DNA of 64,000 bases. Origin: Dactylonectria macrodidyma (lineage: Eukaryota; Ascomycota; Sordariomycetes; Hypocreales; Nectriaceae). Location of the stretch: contig JAGMUV010000009.1 of assembly GCA_020744425.1 (NCBI GenBank), positions 806,001-870,000 on the forward strand, written 5' to 3'. A program made the position numbers and the translations under genes. Shown here in pieces: positions 43,140-54,303 of the stretch. How positions within the stretch are numbered: the stretch's first letter is position 1; every line of letters begins with the position of its first letter. The notes under the pieces are model-generated. The model searched no databases. It worked only from the letters and a program-made list of their open reading frames with translations, and was not told the DNA's origin.

Positions 43140-44610
43140 TCATCTTCGCCGACGGAACCTACTACCAAAACCTGGTCCTCCCTTGTTTCCCGTGTTCTTC
43201 AACTTGAGCCGTTGGAAGTTTGCATGGGCCAGCTCGTTGACCTTTCTTGCAGCCTTCTTCACTGTCCCTGCTGGTTTGGTGGCCGGTTTCTTGGTCTTCC
43301 TAACCTTCTTCGTCGTCTTGTCGTCAACATCCTCGAAGTCTGACTCATTCTCATCGCCTGCCTCTTCCTGCGTCTCTGCATCCTCGTTCTCTTCGTCACT
43401 GTTCTCTTGGGCCTCACCCATATTTTCCGGGCGCTTTGTCCGCGTAGGCTTCATGTTGGAGCGTCTCGTTGTCCGCTTCTGTCCCTTCTTCTTGAATACC
43501 CGTAATGAATTTGAGTTTCCATCCCGGCCCATGATTCCCTCATCCGGGTTGTCGTACATGCCTTCGTCGTCAAACCCACCGAGCGGGAGGTGCCTAGTTT
43601 GAGAATCCTCTGCCAACACATCATCGGGAGGCGGAGGTGGGCCCACTGGTTTCGGCTTTGAGATGCCCATTTCCTCGTTCTCAATCTCTCGTAGAGCATC
43701 AAGCTCATCGTCCAAATGATCCTCCTCGACCTTCCGTAAACTGGCCACAATCTCACTGAGACCCCTCACCATCGGCTTGCGCGGCAATCTCAGTGGCGCC
43801 GGTGCATCAAACTCGCCATTCTCATCGAGAGCAGGGAGAGAATGGCGTTTGAGAAAAGCTGGCGTGTCGAATTGAAGCTTCGAGACTGAACTAGGCGTGT
43901 CGGCATCCGGGTTTCCGTCTCGGTTTTTCTGCGGCGTCATGAAGCTGTTCAACATCTTTCGCTTGCTTGACGACATGGGCGTGCGACCCAACTTTGCCGT
44001 CAAATCATCGTCCAAAGCAGCGGATCTCTTGCTCGGAGTTGCGTCGAGTCTGCGCTGAGAGCCCGGCTTTCTAGGAGAGTCCTTTCTCGACGGCGTTCGC
44101 AGCTCCTTCTCCACCAAAAGATCAAACAGTCCCAGAACACGTCCATCCCGTTGCGGGGTCGGTCCAAGCGACGTCACGGAAGCCGGGCTGAACAGCTTTC
44201 GTGAAATGGCGGGCGAGTTCATCAGGTCTCCGTCGTGGTCAACATTGCGATTCTTGGAAGGCGTCTCAAAGTTTTTGTTGCGTTTGGTCGGTGTCTGGGC
44301 AAGGTGTATGTCGGACTTGCGCTTCCTGGGCTTGGGGTCCTCTTTCGCAGGTGGTGGCACTTTGCCAGAGAGGATATCGCGGACCTTGTTGTACTGTTTG
44401 TACTTTTGAGCTATTGCATTCCGAGTCAGTAACGGCCATGTTGGTTGAATTTTCTTCGTGCCACTTACCAATGTCTGGGTTAGCCTTGATGTCTTCCCTT
44501 CCCGGCTTCTGACCATTGTGTGTCTTGGCCCAGTCGTTCTCCCATAGCTTCAAGTCGGCGCGTAGTTGTGTTGATTGGGTCTCGTACTCGGCTCTCTTGG
44601 CGTTGTCCAT
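43140..44610 (-). CDS. sld2: DNA replication regulator SLD2
   Basis: Two exons, 44610-44469 and 44410-43140 (intron 58 nt), give 470 aa. The conserved N-terminus (LRADLKLWENDWAKTHNGQK, then AQKYKQYNKVRDIL across the intron) is the fungal Sld2/Drc1 helical region, related to the RecQL4 N-terminus. The middle is rich in SP/TP dipeptides (TPTKR, FETPSK, NSPAIS, TPSRKDSPRK), expected CDK sites whose phosphorylation lets Sld2 bind Dpb11 at origins. Residues about 330-400 are strongly acidic, and the C-terminus is basic and ends RRRR. Nuclear; acts in origin firing. The divergent promoter with the RING gene holds an MluI cell-cycle box. Confidence 0.92.
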
Positions 44611-45133
44611 TGCAGCATTCCATCAAAGCTTGTCGGTGAAGAAAGCGTGATGAAGTTGCAGTTCGAAAGTCAATGTCAAAAGAAGAGTAGCAATGACGAA
44701 GTTTGTGGGAGGAGCATCTCAGAAGAGGGAGATGTTAGGTGGGGAATGTCGCGACACCAACGCGCAGGGGCAGATTTAACGGTGGACGCGATCGCTTTCT
44801 GGACGCGTTAAGTGCAGTGTGTTGTGCAGGGTGCTACAGCGGGAACGTTATAGCGCTTACAGGGGGGCTGCGGCAGCCCCGGGCCAATCCGTGTGCCACG
44901 CCCGCCAAGGTATGTACCTAGGTACCCCAGCCCAGCTTCACCAAAGACTCATTCAACACCCCGCGCTCATCTCCAAGCAGCATTAATCATCTCTAGGGTT
45001 GGATCCAACGCCACATCTCTTCCATCCCTTCCTCCCTACTTCTCTTCTTTCTCTCTCTTCCTCCATCCTCGCGGCTGCCGCCTCAGCCCTGCGCTCGGTA
45101 CCATCCACGGACACAGCTGGCTGCGTCACGACG
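44611..45133. promoter_or_regulatory. Divergent promoter between sld2 and RING gene
   Basis: A 523-bp gap between two divergent starts. ACGCGT at 44803-44808 is the MluI cell-cycle box bound by MBF-type factors in yeasts, suited to a replication gene. A pyrimidine-rich run at 45010-45070 precedes the RING start and resembles a fungal transcription start area. Confidence 0.45.
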
Positions 45134-46249
45134 ATGGACCTCGATCCATCGACGCAAGACCTCCAGTGTCTAGTCCTCCAGAGCACCCTCCACGAAATCT
45201 CGACCCGACAAGAAGACTCCGCCGACTGCTGTGTCATCTGCCTAGAGGCCGTCAGCGAGGCTTGCGAGGCTCTCCCGTGCCATCATCACAACTTCGACTA
45301 TCTCTGTCTCCTCAGCTGGCTTGAACAGACACCGAAATGTCCCCTGTGCAAGGCTACTGTCGCCCAAGTTCGCCACGCCCTCGACGAGCCGGTCGCAAAG
45401 ATTTACCAAGTTCCTCAACCCGTGCCGAGCTCTTCCAACCAGGGTCTGAGACAGTACGCTTCTTCGGGCCAGTACCACAATAGAATCCCGCGACGCCCTC
45501 GCCGAGACCGACCCCACGACGGCACACGCAACGAGCGCATCTCTCAAGCAGTGACACAGCGTCGAGATGTGTACCGGTACAACCGCTACTCCAAGCATGT
45601 GGGCTCAAATCGTGTATCTCGATACCGGGAGCTGACCCCCGCCGTCTTCTGCGCGGATGAGGAGCTCGTCTCGCGTGCCAGAATGTGGATTCGCCGCGAA
45701 CTACAAGTCTTTTCATTTCTCAGCCTTGACGATGCAGCGCCCGTGACTGCCCGACCCGACGACACAAACACAAGACATGCCCAGGTGCGAAGGAGAGCCA
45801 ATAATGCCGAGTTTCTCCTCGAGTACATCATCGCTGTCTTGAAGTCAGTGGACATCATGGGCAGTGGGGGGCAAGCTGAAAACATGCTTGCGGAATTCCT
45901 AGGAAGGGACGACACGCGGCTATTCCTACATGAATTAAGAGCGTGGCTACGAAGTCCTTACACCAAGCTCGAGGATTGGGACCGGGCAGTGCAGTACGAC
46001 GAGTCGGAGACGGCGAGGAGCAGCAGGCCCGAGATCGGAAGGGATACGACTACCGACACAGTTTCCGGAGAGAGTACACGCCAGGACACGCATTTGAGAG
46101 ACAGAAACAGAATGAAGGGTGATTTCTACCGACCCAGAAACAGCCGCATAGAGAGGCAGAGGCCTTCCAGCAGACATACACCATATGGTAGAAGGAGTAG
46201 GAGGCCAGGGCGAGAAGGCATGACTAACGACAGGTATTCGGACTACTAG
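45134..46249 (+). CDS. RING finger E3 ubiquitin ligase, Topors-like
   Basis: An intronless frame of 371 aa from ATG 45134. The RING runs from about residue 33 to 72: CVIC, then LPCHHHNFDYLCLLSWL, then CPLC, giving Cys33, Cys36, Cys49, His51, Cys58, Cys69 and Cys72 as zinc ligands. The CxHxNFDxxCLxxWL wording is that of the Topors/ICP0-like fungal group. A second conserved block, about 175-290 (ARMWIRRELQVF ... FLLEYIIAVLKSVDI ... FLHELRAWLRSPY), matches the helical region found after the RING in Topors relatives. The C-terminus is Arg/Ser-rich, probably nuclear. The frame extends upstream only through a non-ATG codon at 44999, so the internal ATG was chosen. Confidence 0.85.
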   Translation: MDLDPSTQDLQCLVLQSTLHEISTRQEDSADCCVICLEAVSEACEALPCHHHNFDYLCLLSWLEQTPKCPLCKATVAQVRHALDEPVAKIYQVPQPVPSSSNQGLRQYASSGQYHNRIPRRPRRDRPHDGTRNERISQAVTQRRDVYRYNRYSKHVGSNRVSRYRELTPAVFCADEELVSRARMWIRRELQVFSFLSLDDAAPVTARPDDTNTRHAQVRRRANNAEFLLEYIIAVLKSVDIMGSGGQAENMLAEFLGRDDTRLFLHELRAWLRSPYTKLEDWDRAVQYDESETARSSRPEIGRDTTTDTVSGESTRQDTHLRDRNRMKGDFYRPRNSRIERQRPSSRHTPYGRRSRRPGREGMTNDRYSDY

Positions 46250-46760
46250 ACTTGAATTTTGATAGAAGATACCCAGGGATCAATCCCAATAGACGACGAG
46301 TAATGTCAGATGAAAAATGATAACCATAACATTCCCAATGTCGGCCTATTGGTGCCTATTATAACCGAGATAGAATCAGGCATCACCTTATCTCGCTGCC
46401 TCAGATCCCGAATTACCAGCCAGGCAACAACGTCGAGAAGTAGCGACTCCGGCACATGGAGGGCTGTCCGTGTCCGCAGCTCCGGCAGTGGAGAAGCTGC
46501 GGGGTCTAATCCGGAGCCGGGACGGAGCCCATTTCTCAGCATCCGGCGGAGTTCCGCCCACTTATTACTCCGCGAGGTGGACTTGAACAGTTCCCGTGGC
46601 CGTGTGTATGCTCTGACTTATAAATAAAGAGACGCCCCAGAGACGATTCACTCCAACATCACTTCCAATCCCCCAGAAACACGCTATTGATCTTCCACTT
46701 ACACCACCATCCACGACACAACCTACCACAACAACACCAAGCCACCTTTACACCCTCACC
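46250..46760. other. Intergenic, promoter of the FrnE-like gene
   Basis: Holds the TATA element listed separately and a CA-rich leader (about 46650-46760) with almost no G, typical of efficient fungal leaders. No gene. Confidence 0.6.
46619..46626 (+). promoter_or_regulatory. TATA box of the FrnE-like gene
   Basis: TATAAATA lies 135 bp before the start codon and is followed by a C/A-rich leader ending in CTCACCATGG, a strong start context. Confidence 0.6.
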
Positions 46761-47450
46761 ATGGCCTCCCTCTCCATAACCATTATCTCCGACCCCGTAT
46801 GCCCCTTCTGCTACATCGGCATGCTCCGCCTCGACCGCGCCTTAGCGCTATACCGCAAAACCGTCCCCGGCGCCTCCGCCGCGCCAATCACAATCTCCTG
46901 GCACGCCTTCCTCCTAGATTCCGCCGCGCCGCGCAGGGTCTCGCAGCCGCTGGCAGCCAAGATGGCGTCCCGTTGGGGCGAGGCGCGCGTGCCCGAGATC
47001 CAGGGCCGCCTGCGCGACTCGGGCCTGCGCGAGGGCGTAGTCTTCAACTTTGGCGCGCGCATCGGCAGCACCGTCGAGGCGCACCGGCTCGTGGCGCTCG
47101 CGCGCAAGATGGACCCAAGAGGGGTCGAGGGGTTCGAGCATCGAGTCGCACAGGAGACAATGAGGATGTACTTCGAGGGTGGTGGGGATATTGCGAGCAC
47201 GGATGACCTTGTGGGCGCGGCTGTGAAGGCGGGCATCGACGCTGGAGAGGCGAGGGCGTGGCTGGAGGGTGACGAGGGGCTTGAGGAGGTTCAGCTCGAG
47301 GTTGATGAGGCAGTCAGTATGGGCATCAAAGGAGTCCCGCGGTTCATCATCAATGAGAAGTTTGTTGTCGACGGGGCAGATGACGTGGGTGTATTTCTGG
47401 AGCAGCTTGTTTTGGCCCGGGACGAGGCCTTGGTGGAGAATGAGAAGTGA
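46761..47450 (+). CDS. DsbA/FrnE-family thioredoxin-fold protein
   Basis: An intronless frame of 229 aa. The N-terminus SITIISDPVCPFCYIG carries the CPFC active-site pair (Cys14 and Cys17) at the start of the first helix. An all-helical insert spans roughly 60-160, and the cis-proline loop GIKGVPRFIINEKF is at about 187-200, followed by GADD and a final helix. This is the DsbA-like arrangement of FrnE and 2-hydroxychromene-2-carboxylate isomerase relatives. No signal peptide is present, so it is probably cytosolic. Fungal members are usually annotated as thioredoxin-like or involved in secondary metabolism or stress; the role is not defined. Codon choice is GC-rich in the first half. Confidence 0.9.
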   Translation: MASLSITIISDPVCPFCYIGMLRLDRALALYRKTVPGASAAPITISWHAFLLDSAAPRRVSQPLAAKMASRWGEARVPEIQGRLRDSGLREGVVFNFGARIGSTVEAHRLVALARKMDPRGVEGFEHRVAQETMRMYFEGGGDIASTDDLVGAAVKAGIDAGEARAWLEGDEGLEEVQLEVDEAVSMGIKGVPRFIINEKFVVDGADDVGVFLEQLVLARDEALVENEK

Positions 47451-47629
47451 TTCGTCAGGGTATAGATGTAGCTTGACAATATTAGGCAAGCTTCATCGAG
47501 CGTTGGTTACTTAGTTTGTTCTGGTGGTTATGGGATATCTTGAGAAGTTGATTCACAACCCCTTTCTATCCTTCGTTCCTGTGATCCTTCAAGGGTATAT
47601 CATCACGTTCATCCACTCTCCTCCGTAAC

Positions 47630-48442
47630 TCACATATTCATGAGACCCCCTAAATCCTTCTCCATGGCCTTCAGCCTCAACTGCAACTCTCTCTTTTTCA
47701 GCTCCATCTGCCTCGCCTCCTCCTCCTCCCGACGCAAGTCCTCCTCGGTCCACGTGGCATCCTCCTCATCTTCGCCGTCCTCGTCCTCGTCGTCCTCCAT
47801 CCAGTCGCGGTTCATGCTCGCCAGCTGTTCGGCCTGCTCGGCCACCCGCGCCTCGTAGTACGCCATAGTGTTCTTGCCGTGCGCGTGCTTGCTCCGCAGC
47901 GCGGCGATGCGCTCGCGGGCTCCCGGGAGCTCGTAGACCCCGCAAAGCTTCTCGGCGCCGCGCAGCAGCACGCTCACGTCCACGTCGCCCTTGCGGTCCT
48001 GCTCGCCGCGCCGCAGCTGTTCGTGCATCTGGCCGCCCAGGACCGCCGCTACGGCCGTGTGCCGCCGGGGGTTGTGCGGGGCGCCGGCTCGGGTCGGCGG
48101 GCCCGTCGTGACCTCTCCTGACGCGACGTTGAAGACGGTTTGGCGCCGCTTGGATTTCTTCTGCTCGGGCTCTACGGGCTTCAGGTTCGCGCCGGGCGGC
48201 GGTGGAGGAGGCACAGAGAAGAGGGCGCGCTCGTGGGGTTCGGTGTCTCGGATGAGGGAGGTAATATCATGGTTAGAGAGGAGAGCGTTGGTAAAGATCT
48301 TTGGCTGGGGGAACCTAGTTGGCGCAAGGTGCTGTCAGTAAGTATAACATTTTCGCAGTATCAACTCGGCTACATACGGGAGAGAGTCAATCCCTTGACA
48401 TGAGAAGGAGATTTGCTCGAGGTGTGCTGAAATGAGAGACAT
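47630..48442 (-). CDS. spc34: DASH complex subunit SPC34
   Basis: Two exons, 48442-48378 and 48314-47630 (intron 63 nt), give 249 aa. The N-terminus, MSLISAHLEQISFSCQGIDS then LPFPQPKIFTNALLSNHDIT joined across the intron, is the conserved Spc34 start. Next comes an acidic/proline hinge (VPPPPPGANLKP) and the region KRRQTVFNVASGEVTTG. The C-terminal third (EEDLRREEEEARQMELKKRE) is predicted coiled coil, as expected for a DASH/Dam1 subunit that forms the ring around microtubules at kinetochores. Spliceosomal removal of the first intron is essential for the conserved N-terminus. Confidence 0.93.
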
Positions 48443-50296
48443 GGTGGCCGTTAGATTGGGAGAGGTAGCGGAGCGCGACCAATCTCACAGCTTGAAAAGT
48501 GCCGATGACTTCGCCTAGGAGACCAATGTATCGAGAGCCTGTACTTTTGCTTTCTGAAGCTTAGCGATCAAGTGACAGGTACAATCTCCAGAGGTCAGTA
48601 GTCGCGATGGTCGGTGATGGTGGTGATTGTTGTGCTTGATGTTTGAACCAACCAAAACAATACGCACGCGGCGGCGGTCGAGCACTATCGATAAGTTTGA
48701 GCGGGGTTCACCGCCCCACCACACGTTCCTCAAGCACCCCGATAAGAAGCTCTTATCAGTCGTCACATCTACCACTGACACCATCATCACGTCACATCAA
48801 TCATCAGGCTCTCTAATTAAAGTCCAATTGAGCACATCCTCACTAACATTAAACAACGACCCACTCTCTTCCATCGAGTCAAAGCTTGTTTTAATATTTA
48901 TATTCATAAAATCCACCTCAACGAGACCACACTTAGGTTACTCGTTGCGAATCTCGCTTTCGAGTTCTCTCGCGCCAAATTTGATGTTCTCTATGCCATT
49001 AATAGCTCCATACCGGACTGCTCTCTTGCTGCTGCAAAGAGGGTGTCATTTGCCTCTAAATCTTAGTTTCCAGAACGAGATGTCGAGGCCGGAAGGTGTC
49101 GCAACGCACACGGCTACATGTGGCTGCCTTTGAAGGCGCACCAGGCTGAGAAACTCAGCATCGAAAATCAGCACACTCTTTTACTTCTAGTCCGACTCGC
49201 TATTGGAGCCACAGATTACAGGTCTCTTAGTAGGTCAACAACGCGGCAGGTGCGTGTGATGAATACTGAAAGGACTGCTTACTTTTCTGAATGCTCTTTC
49301 GGTATTGTCTGTTGTCAAGCTGAGAATTTCAGACAACGAGTCATTAGCAACAGACTGACAAGTTGGCGCAAGGTGCCCAAATTACGTCCCACGTTGTGGT
49401 GAGCCACATGTACATGTCAGTATCCGGGGAAAGTGGGAAAATAAGGTTGTCTCGTCATTCCCGTTCCGAAGTGTTGGTAGCGGGTAACCAACTAAGGAAT
49501 GAGTTGACGGAAACAGGAAACAATGTCTAATTTACGGCGCGGGTGGCGGCCGTTGCTACGGGCGGGGCCGCAATGGCTCGGACAGGCTCAATGGTATTCC
49601 ACTGTGGCTGCAGGAAAACGAAAGTACTGTTAGGTACCTTTGTAGCAGTGGTCGTTTGGGGTTCCTGGTTCACAAATTCATATGGCAAGTGGTTGTCTTA
49701 ATGCAATCCATTCAACTATTCTAGACCAACAGTAACTAATCAAGTCTTTCAAGGAAATTCCCTTGACCCATTTATCTAAACGCGGGCAATGCCATATCCA
49801 AGTACACCACATCCGAGAGCGCGATCAATTGAAATTGGAGACGGGTCACCCGTGAGTTTGACAAATCATCCATCGCCGACACCGCTACGCGCATCCTCAA
49901 CACAAACGGCAAATATGTAGTTCGCCGTAAGTATGAGATCTTGGCCAAGGGCCCTTTGCGTACAGCGTTGCCAACTATGACGAGGCAGGCAAGGTATGCA
50001 TCATCCATAAAGGCGAGAAACCAAGCACTGCTTCTCATGGATCTCGTCCGATGGGCGCGTCAACATCTATACATATACACCACCGATGTAGAATACCTGA
50101 AGCGTGGTTGAGCCGTCGAATATCCCGGTGAAGGCGGTGTCGGGCTCTAGATTCTTAAGGTGAAAGCGTTATCATTAGAGGGACCCCAGGTCTCCTCGCA
50201 TTGTCGTAACTTCGTTATTATTCATGTCTGTCGTAGCTTGTAGACAGCAAATCCGAGTCGTCTAACCGGCTGACCGATCTTGACATGGCTTCGACT
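48443..50296. other. 1.85 kb intergenic region with a possible relic
   Basis: A 168-codon frame at 48627-49133 (+) is Ser/Thr/Leu-rich without family features. Around 49770-50110 the plus strand has short coding-like stretches in different phases (RVTREFDKSSIADTATRIL and YSVANYDEAGK) that could be an eroded gene. No complete model could be built. Confidence 0.4.
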
Positions 50297-51382
50297 TCAA
50301 CTCGAGTCCATCTCCATGATTTCCATATCCCAGTATGGCAGCTCACGGGCCAAGTCCCGTCCCGCGAGGAATTCGTCTTCGCTCGAGTCAGGCTCTTCAA
50401 GCTCCTCGATTCGGGCGGGAGGTGGATCATGGAACAGTAGGCTGGTGCGCTGCATTTTCCTTCGTAGGCGACGGGCGCTGGACCCGACATCGTTCACGTC
50501 CAAGGCTTCGCCGTCGTCATCAGAGTCGCTCAGCTCGCTATGGGTGCGCTTTCCGAAGCTACTTCCCATGCTCATTCGGCGGAATTTCCTGATCTGCTCC
50601 CGCCGCTTGAGAAAAGCCTCTTCGTCAAAGTCGTAGTCGGCGTCGCCTCCGACGACTTCGTTGTCCGAGGTCTCATTGCTGCAGTTGAGGTTCTTGAGGT
50701 CCGCCATCATTTCCTTGTCGAGTTCTTTGGGCACTTCCTTGTGCCTTGATCTAGAACGACTGCGATTTGACTCGATTTCAGTAGGGTGCAAGACATCGAG
50801 GCCATCGCAATCGCTGTCCATGAGATCAACTTCTTCGAGAACAAAGTTGCAATTGACCGTCTCCGTGGTTGCGGTCAAGTGGGAGATTTCGGCTTCGTCA
50901 GACACTCCAGAGTCATCTCCCGAGTCGGAGTTGGAGTCGGTGTCGGAATCGTCTGAGCTTTCCGAGTCGGCCATCTCGTCTTCAGAGTCGACGGCGCCTG
51001 GCACCAGGCCCGACCCAGGAAATCTGGCCACGCTGGCCATGCTTGCACTCTCGGAAGAGTCGTCATCGGAGTCGTCAAGGTCGTCCGACGAGGACGAGGA
51101 CGAGCGAGGGCTCAATTGCTCAGGGCCGAGGGTGGGCTGGTAGCTGAATTGGTGACCGTTCCCAACGGGCTTAATGTTAGGGTCCTCGTTGAGCGGCTTG
51201 AAGATGTCTCGAAAGTCAGGTTGGCGGCGGGGCTTGAGACTGTGCTTGCGAGAGGCGGGCGGCGATGTGGTGGGGGTCTCTGGTGGCGAGGTTGGGTCGG
51301 CGGTGAGATGCTGATCATGCTGCGCCTGGAGATGGAGATCTGGCGTCGACGGCCGACGCCGCAAAGTTCTACTCCTAGGCAT
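50297..51382 (-). CDS. Acidic Ser-rich hypothetical protein
   Basis: An intronless frame of 361 aa with a basic start (MPRSRTLRRRPSTPDL) followed by a Pro/Ser/Thr-rich part, the motif RQPDFRDIFKPLNEDPNIKP near residues 53-72, then a long Ser/Asp/Glu-rich tract (about 90-165), an RSRSRSRHKE patch, and a well-conserved-looking end (DEEAFLKRREQIRKFRRMS near 250 and FLAGRDLARELPYWDMEIME at the C-terminus). The composition suggests a nuclear, intrinsically disordered protein. I recognise no family. Its start faces the 5.6 kb gene-free interval. Confidence 0.75.
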   Translation of the reverse strand: MPRSRTLRRRPSTPDLHLQAQHDQHLTADPTSPPETPTTSPPASRKHSLKPRRQPDFRDIFKPLNEDPNIKPVGNGHQFSYQPTLGPEQLSPRSSSSSSDDLDDSDDDSSESASMASVARFPGSGLVPGAVDSEDEMADSESSDDSDTDSNSDSGDDSGVSDEAEISHLTATTETVNCNFVLEEVDLMDSDCDGLDVLHPTEIESNRSRSRSRHKEVPKELDKEMMADLKNLNCSNETSDNEVVGGDADYDFDEEAFLKRREQIRKFRRMSMGSSFGKRTHSELSDSDDDGEALDVNDVGSSARRLRRKMQRTSLLFHDPPPARIEELEEPDSSEDEFLAGRDLARELPYWDMEIMEMDSS

Positions 51383-53339
51383 GTTTGAGGTAATCCTTGT
51401 CGATCTGTCTCTAGTCTACCTGTCGAGAGTCGAAACAATAAAAAAACGTATATATCGGGAACTGTCCAGTGATGGTCCAAGACTGGGTTCCGGCAAAGTA
51501 TCGGAGGTGCAGGCCAACAAGGGCGAACCAGCGGCTTATTAGACAAGACAAGACCAGACAGAGGCGGGATCTTATCAATCGACGGCCTATGGTTGGCGTG
51601 GATGTGGGGTAATAATAGATGGAAAGGGAACTGGCGGTAGGCAGATAGTCAGGTAGATAGATACCTGAGTAGAGGGAAGAGCCTAGAGCCTAGAGACAGG
51701 AGGTAGAGAGGTACGGAGGAGACGGAGACGGAGGGCCGACGGTGAGGGAGCGGCGTCGGCGGGTTGCGAGGTACTGAGCAGTACAGTGCCACGAGGAGAA
51801 GGGGGAAAGAGGAGAGGGAGACACAAAAAGCCGATCGAAAAAAACTCGATGTAGGTTTCGGTGCAGGCGTTAGGTTAGGTTGCTGCTGGATGCTGCTGGG
51901 CTACTGCTCGTTGCTGGTGGCTACTGCTGGTTGTGCTGGGATTCTGCGCGGGGCTGCCAACAGAGCAGGATGCAACGCACCCAGGGAGGTAGGAGGGGAG
52001 GGTGATTGGGCCTTGAGGTGTCTGGGTCCTTCTGCTAGGTCTGGGTCACTCTGGCTGGGTCCCTTTTTGGAGGGTCCCGTCTTTCGGTCTTTGGATCGGG
52101 CGGGCTTCTAGCTCTGGTGCCAGGGCTGGGGCTGGGCTACTAACAGGCAAGCCGCCGCCGCCTTTTGGGCTTTGGGCTTTTTGGTGGGTTGGCTTGCTTG
52201 GATGAGCGCCGACCTGGTGGAGGAGGGGGCGCGGAAAAGAAACGGGGGGCCCAGAAAAAAAAAGGTGGAGGGTTGGATGCGAGGGATGAAGAGATGGAGG
52301 GATGAGGGAGGCTTTTTTGGGTGAGCGAGAGAGTGAGAGAGGGAGGGCACGTCAGCGTCCTTTCAGCTTTCGATTGCGGCAACAGCCTAAGCTGGAATGG
52401 GGAGTGAGTGAGGCGACGAGTTGCGGAAACAGGGGTGGGAAGAGAGTCAATGTCGGTGGTCGTGTGGCCGTTGCAGCGTCCTTGTTGTGTGTGTTACTGT
52501 ACGGGATATCCGAGTAATAGTGGGCGGTGATGGTAGTCAGGGAGTCAGGGAGTCAAACCCCAAAGAAGGAACCTCCAGCACGGAGAGGATGATATGCGAC
52601 GGGTGTTGGGGAGCATGATAATATGTCTCGCGGCCGAGAAAGAGTCGTTTGCGCGGGCGCTTGGCGGAGAACCAGGAAGCCAGTCGACAGAACCCAGAAG
52701 ATAAAAAAAGTTGTATGAGCAAAGCGTCTGAGTTGCGCTGCGGGTGACCGTCACTCAGTCGATTTTTGGTTTCTAATCTTGCTTGCAGCAGATTGTTGCC
52801 GCTGCCCTTATTCGGAAGTTGGCGGGAATTCCCTTACAGCCCAACGGGGACGCTGATGTCGTCGTCGCCGGGGGTGGGAGAGTGCGGGGCGGGAATTGGA
52901 CGTCAGTTCCTTGTCGTTGTCGTCTTTCACTTGAGAGGAGATCAAGTGAAGGTGACGAGAGAGAAGAAAAGATGATGAGGGATGAGCGACGAGGAGAAGA
53001 GAGGGAAAAATGAAGAGAGGAGGCAAGATGGCAAGCACCCAACGAGGTAGGCACAGCGATTGAGAGGCAAGGAAGGTGCGCAAGCTGCAGTAGAGGAGGG
53101 AGGGATGGTGGCTGATAGGTGCAGCAGTAGTAGGCCCGCACAGCTCAACGGGCAGCAAGGGCCAGTACGACACGGTACGATACCTGGGTAGGTAGGGAGA
53201 GCAGAAGAGCCACCTTATGAGGTGTGTCCTCTTGGTATTGTACCTGTTTCTGTTTCGAGCACGTTCTGGGTTGCACTACCTTAAGTAAGAGGTAGGCAGT
53301 AAGTACTATGTAAGCAAGGCACTCTCAGGTAATGTCTGG

Positions 53340-53363
53340 GATGCGATGCGATGCGATGCGATG
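53340..53363. repeat. GATGC pentanucleotide repeat
   Basis: GATGC repeated four times plus GATG, inside the gene-free interval. Confidence 0.9.
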
Positions 53364-54266
53364 GTACGGTATTAGCGCGAGCTGTCTAGGATGACGGGCG
53401 ACCGACAAAAGGGCGGAAGGCAAGGGCGACAAGCGGCAAACGACAAATGCTTGAACGCCCAGGCCAGACGCAGGTTCCAACTAAGCGAAACAGTTTATGC
53501 GTTTATGCCACTTGCTCGTCCGTCAAGCGAAAAGGTCAAAGCCTCTCTCGTACGCTGATGGCCTGGTCCTGGTCCTGGCGTGGGACACTTGACTTCTTTG
53601 AGTCGACACGGATCTGCTCACTCGAACGTGATGCTGCAAGGAGAAGGACGATGGGGGTCTCTGGCGGACAACACGATCCCTTGACTCTGGTTTGTCCAAA
53701 AAGAAAGACAAAAAAGAGAGGCGATGACGGAGACACGACAACCTGTCTGTCTCTCACTACCTGCGGGTGTCTCTGCGGAGGATAGCGCCGGAGCCGGGGC
53801 CGGCTTTCGGGTCCAACAGGGGTGAGGAGACGCCGCTAGGTGGAGACCTTGGGGGACCTTGAGGCTGGTGAGCTTCGGCGGGCGTGTCGCAGAAGCAAAT
53901 AAAAAACGAGCAATGGTCCCTCTGAGACAAGGGGAAAAGCACGAACTGAGACAGACTGATAGAGAGAGAGCAGCTGAGTCGACAAGACTCGGTCTTAGCC
54001 TGGGAAGAGTGAGACAAGGACGAGTCAATCAGGCAAAACGTTGACACTGACCCCCACGACTTGAGATTGACGATGCTTCCGAAGTCTCGGGTCGGCAATT
54101 GTGTGTGTTTTGTTTTTGGGTGGGCTCGTGAGATGAGGGGGAAGGGCGGGAGGCTTGACTCGGGAATTTGAGGGTGGCGAGTCTTTGTCTGTCTGGGGGG
54201 GACGGGGATGATCTGTCGAAGGTACAGCAGGTATCTAAAAGGTGCGGTGTTGTGGGTGTGGACGGG

Positions 54267-54270
<4 letters not shown>

Positions 54271-54302
<32 letters not shown>
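54271..54302. repeat. (TG)16 microsatellite
   Basis: A perfect run of sixteen TG dinucleotides in the gene-free interval. Confidence 0.97.

Positions 54303-54303
<1 letters not shown>

Noticed and set aside
48627..49133. 168-codon frame
   Set aside because: Low-complexity Ser/Thr/Leu composition, and it starts inside the spc34 upstream region; no family features.
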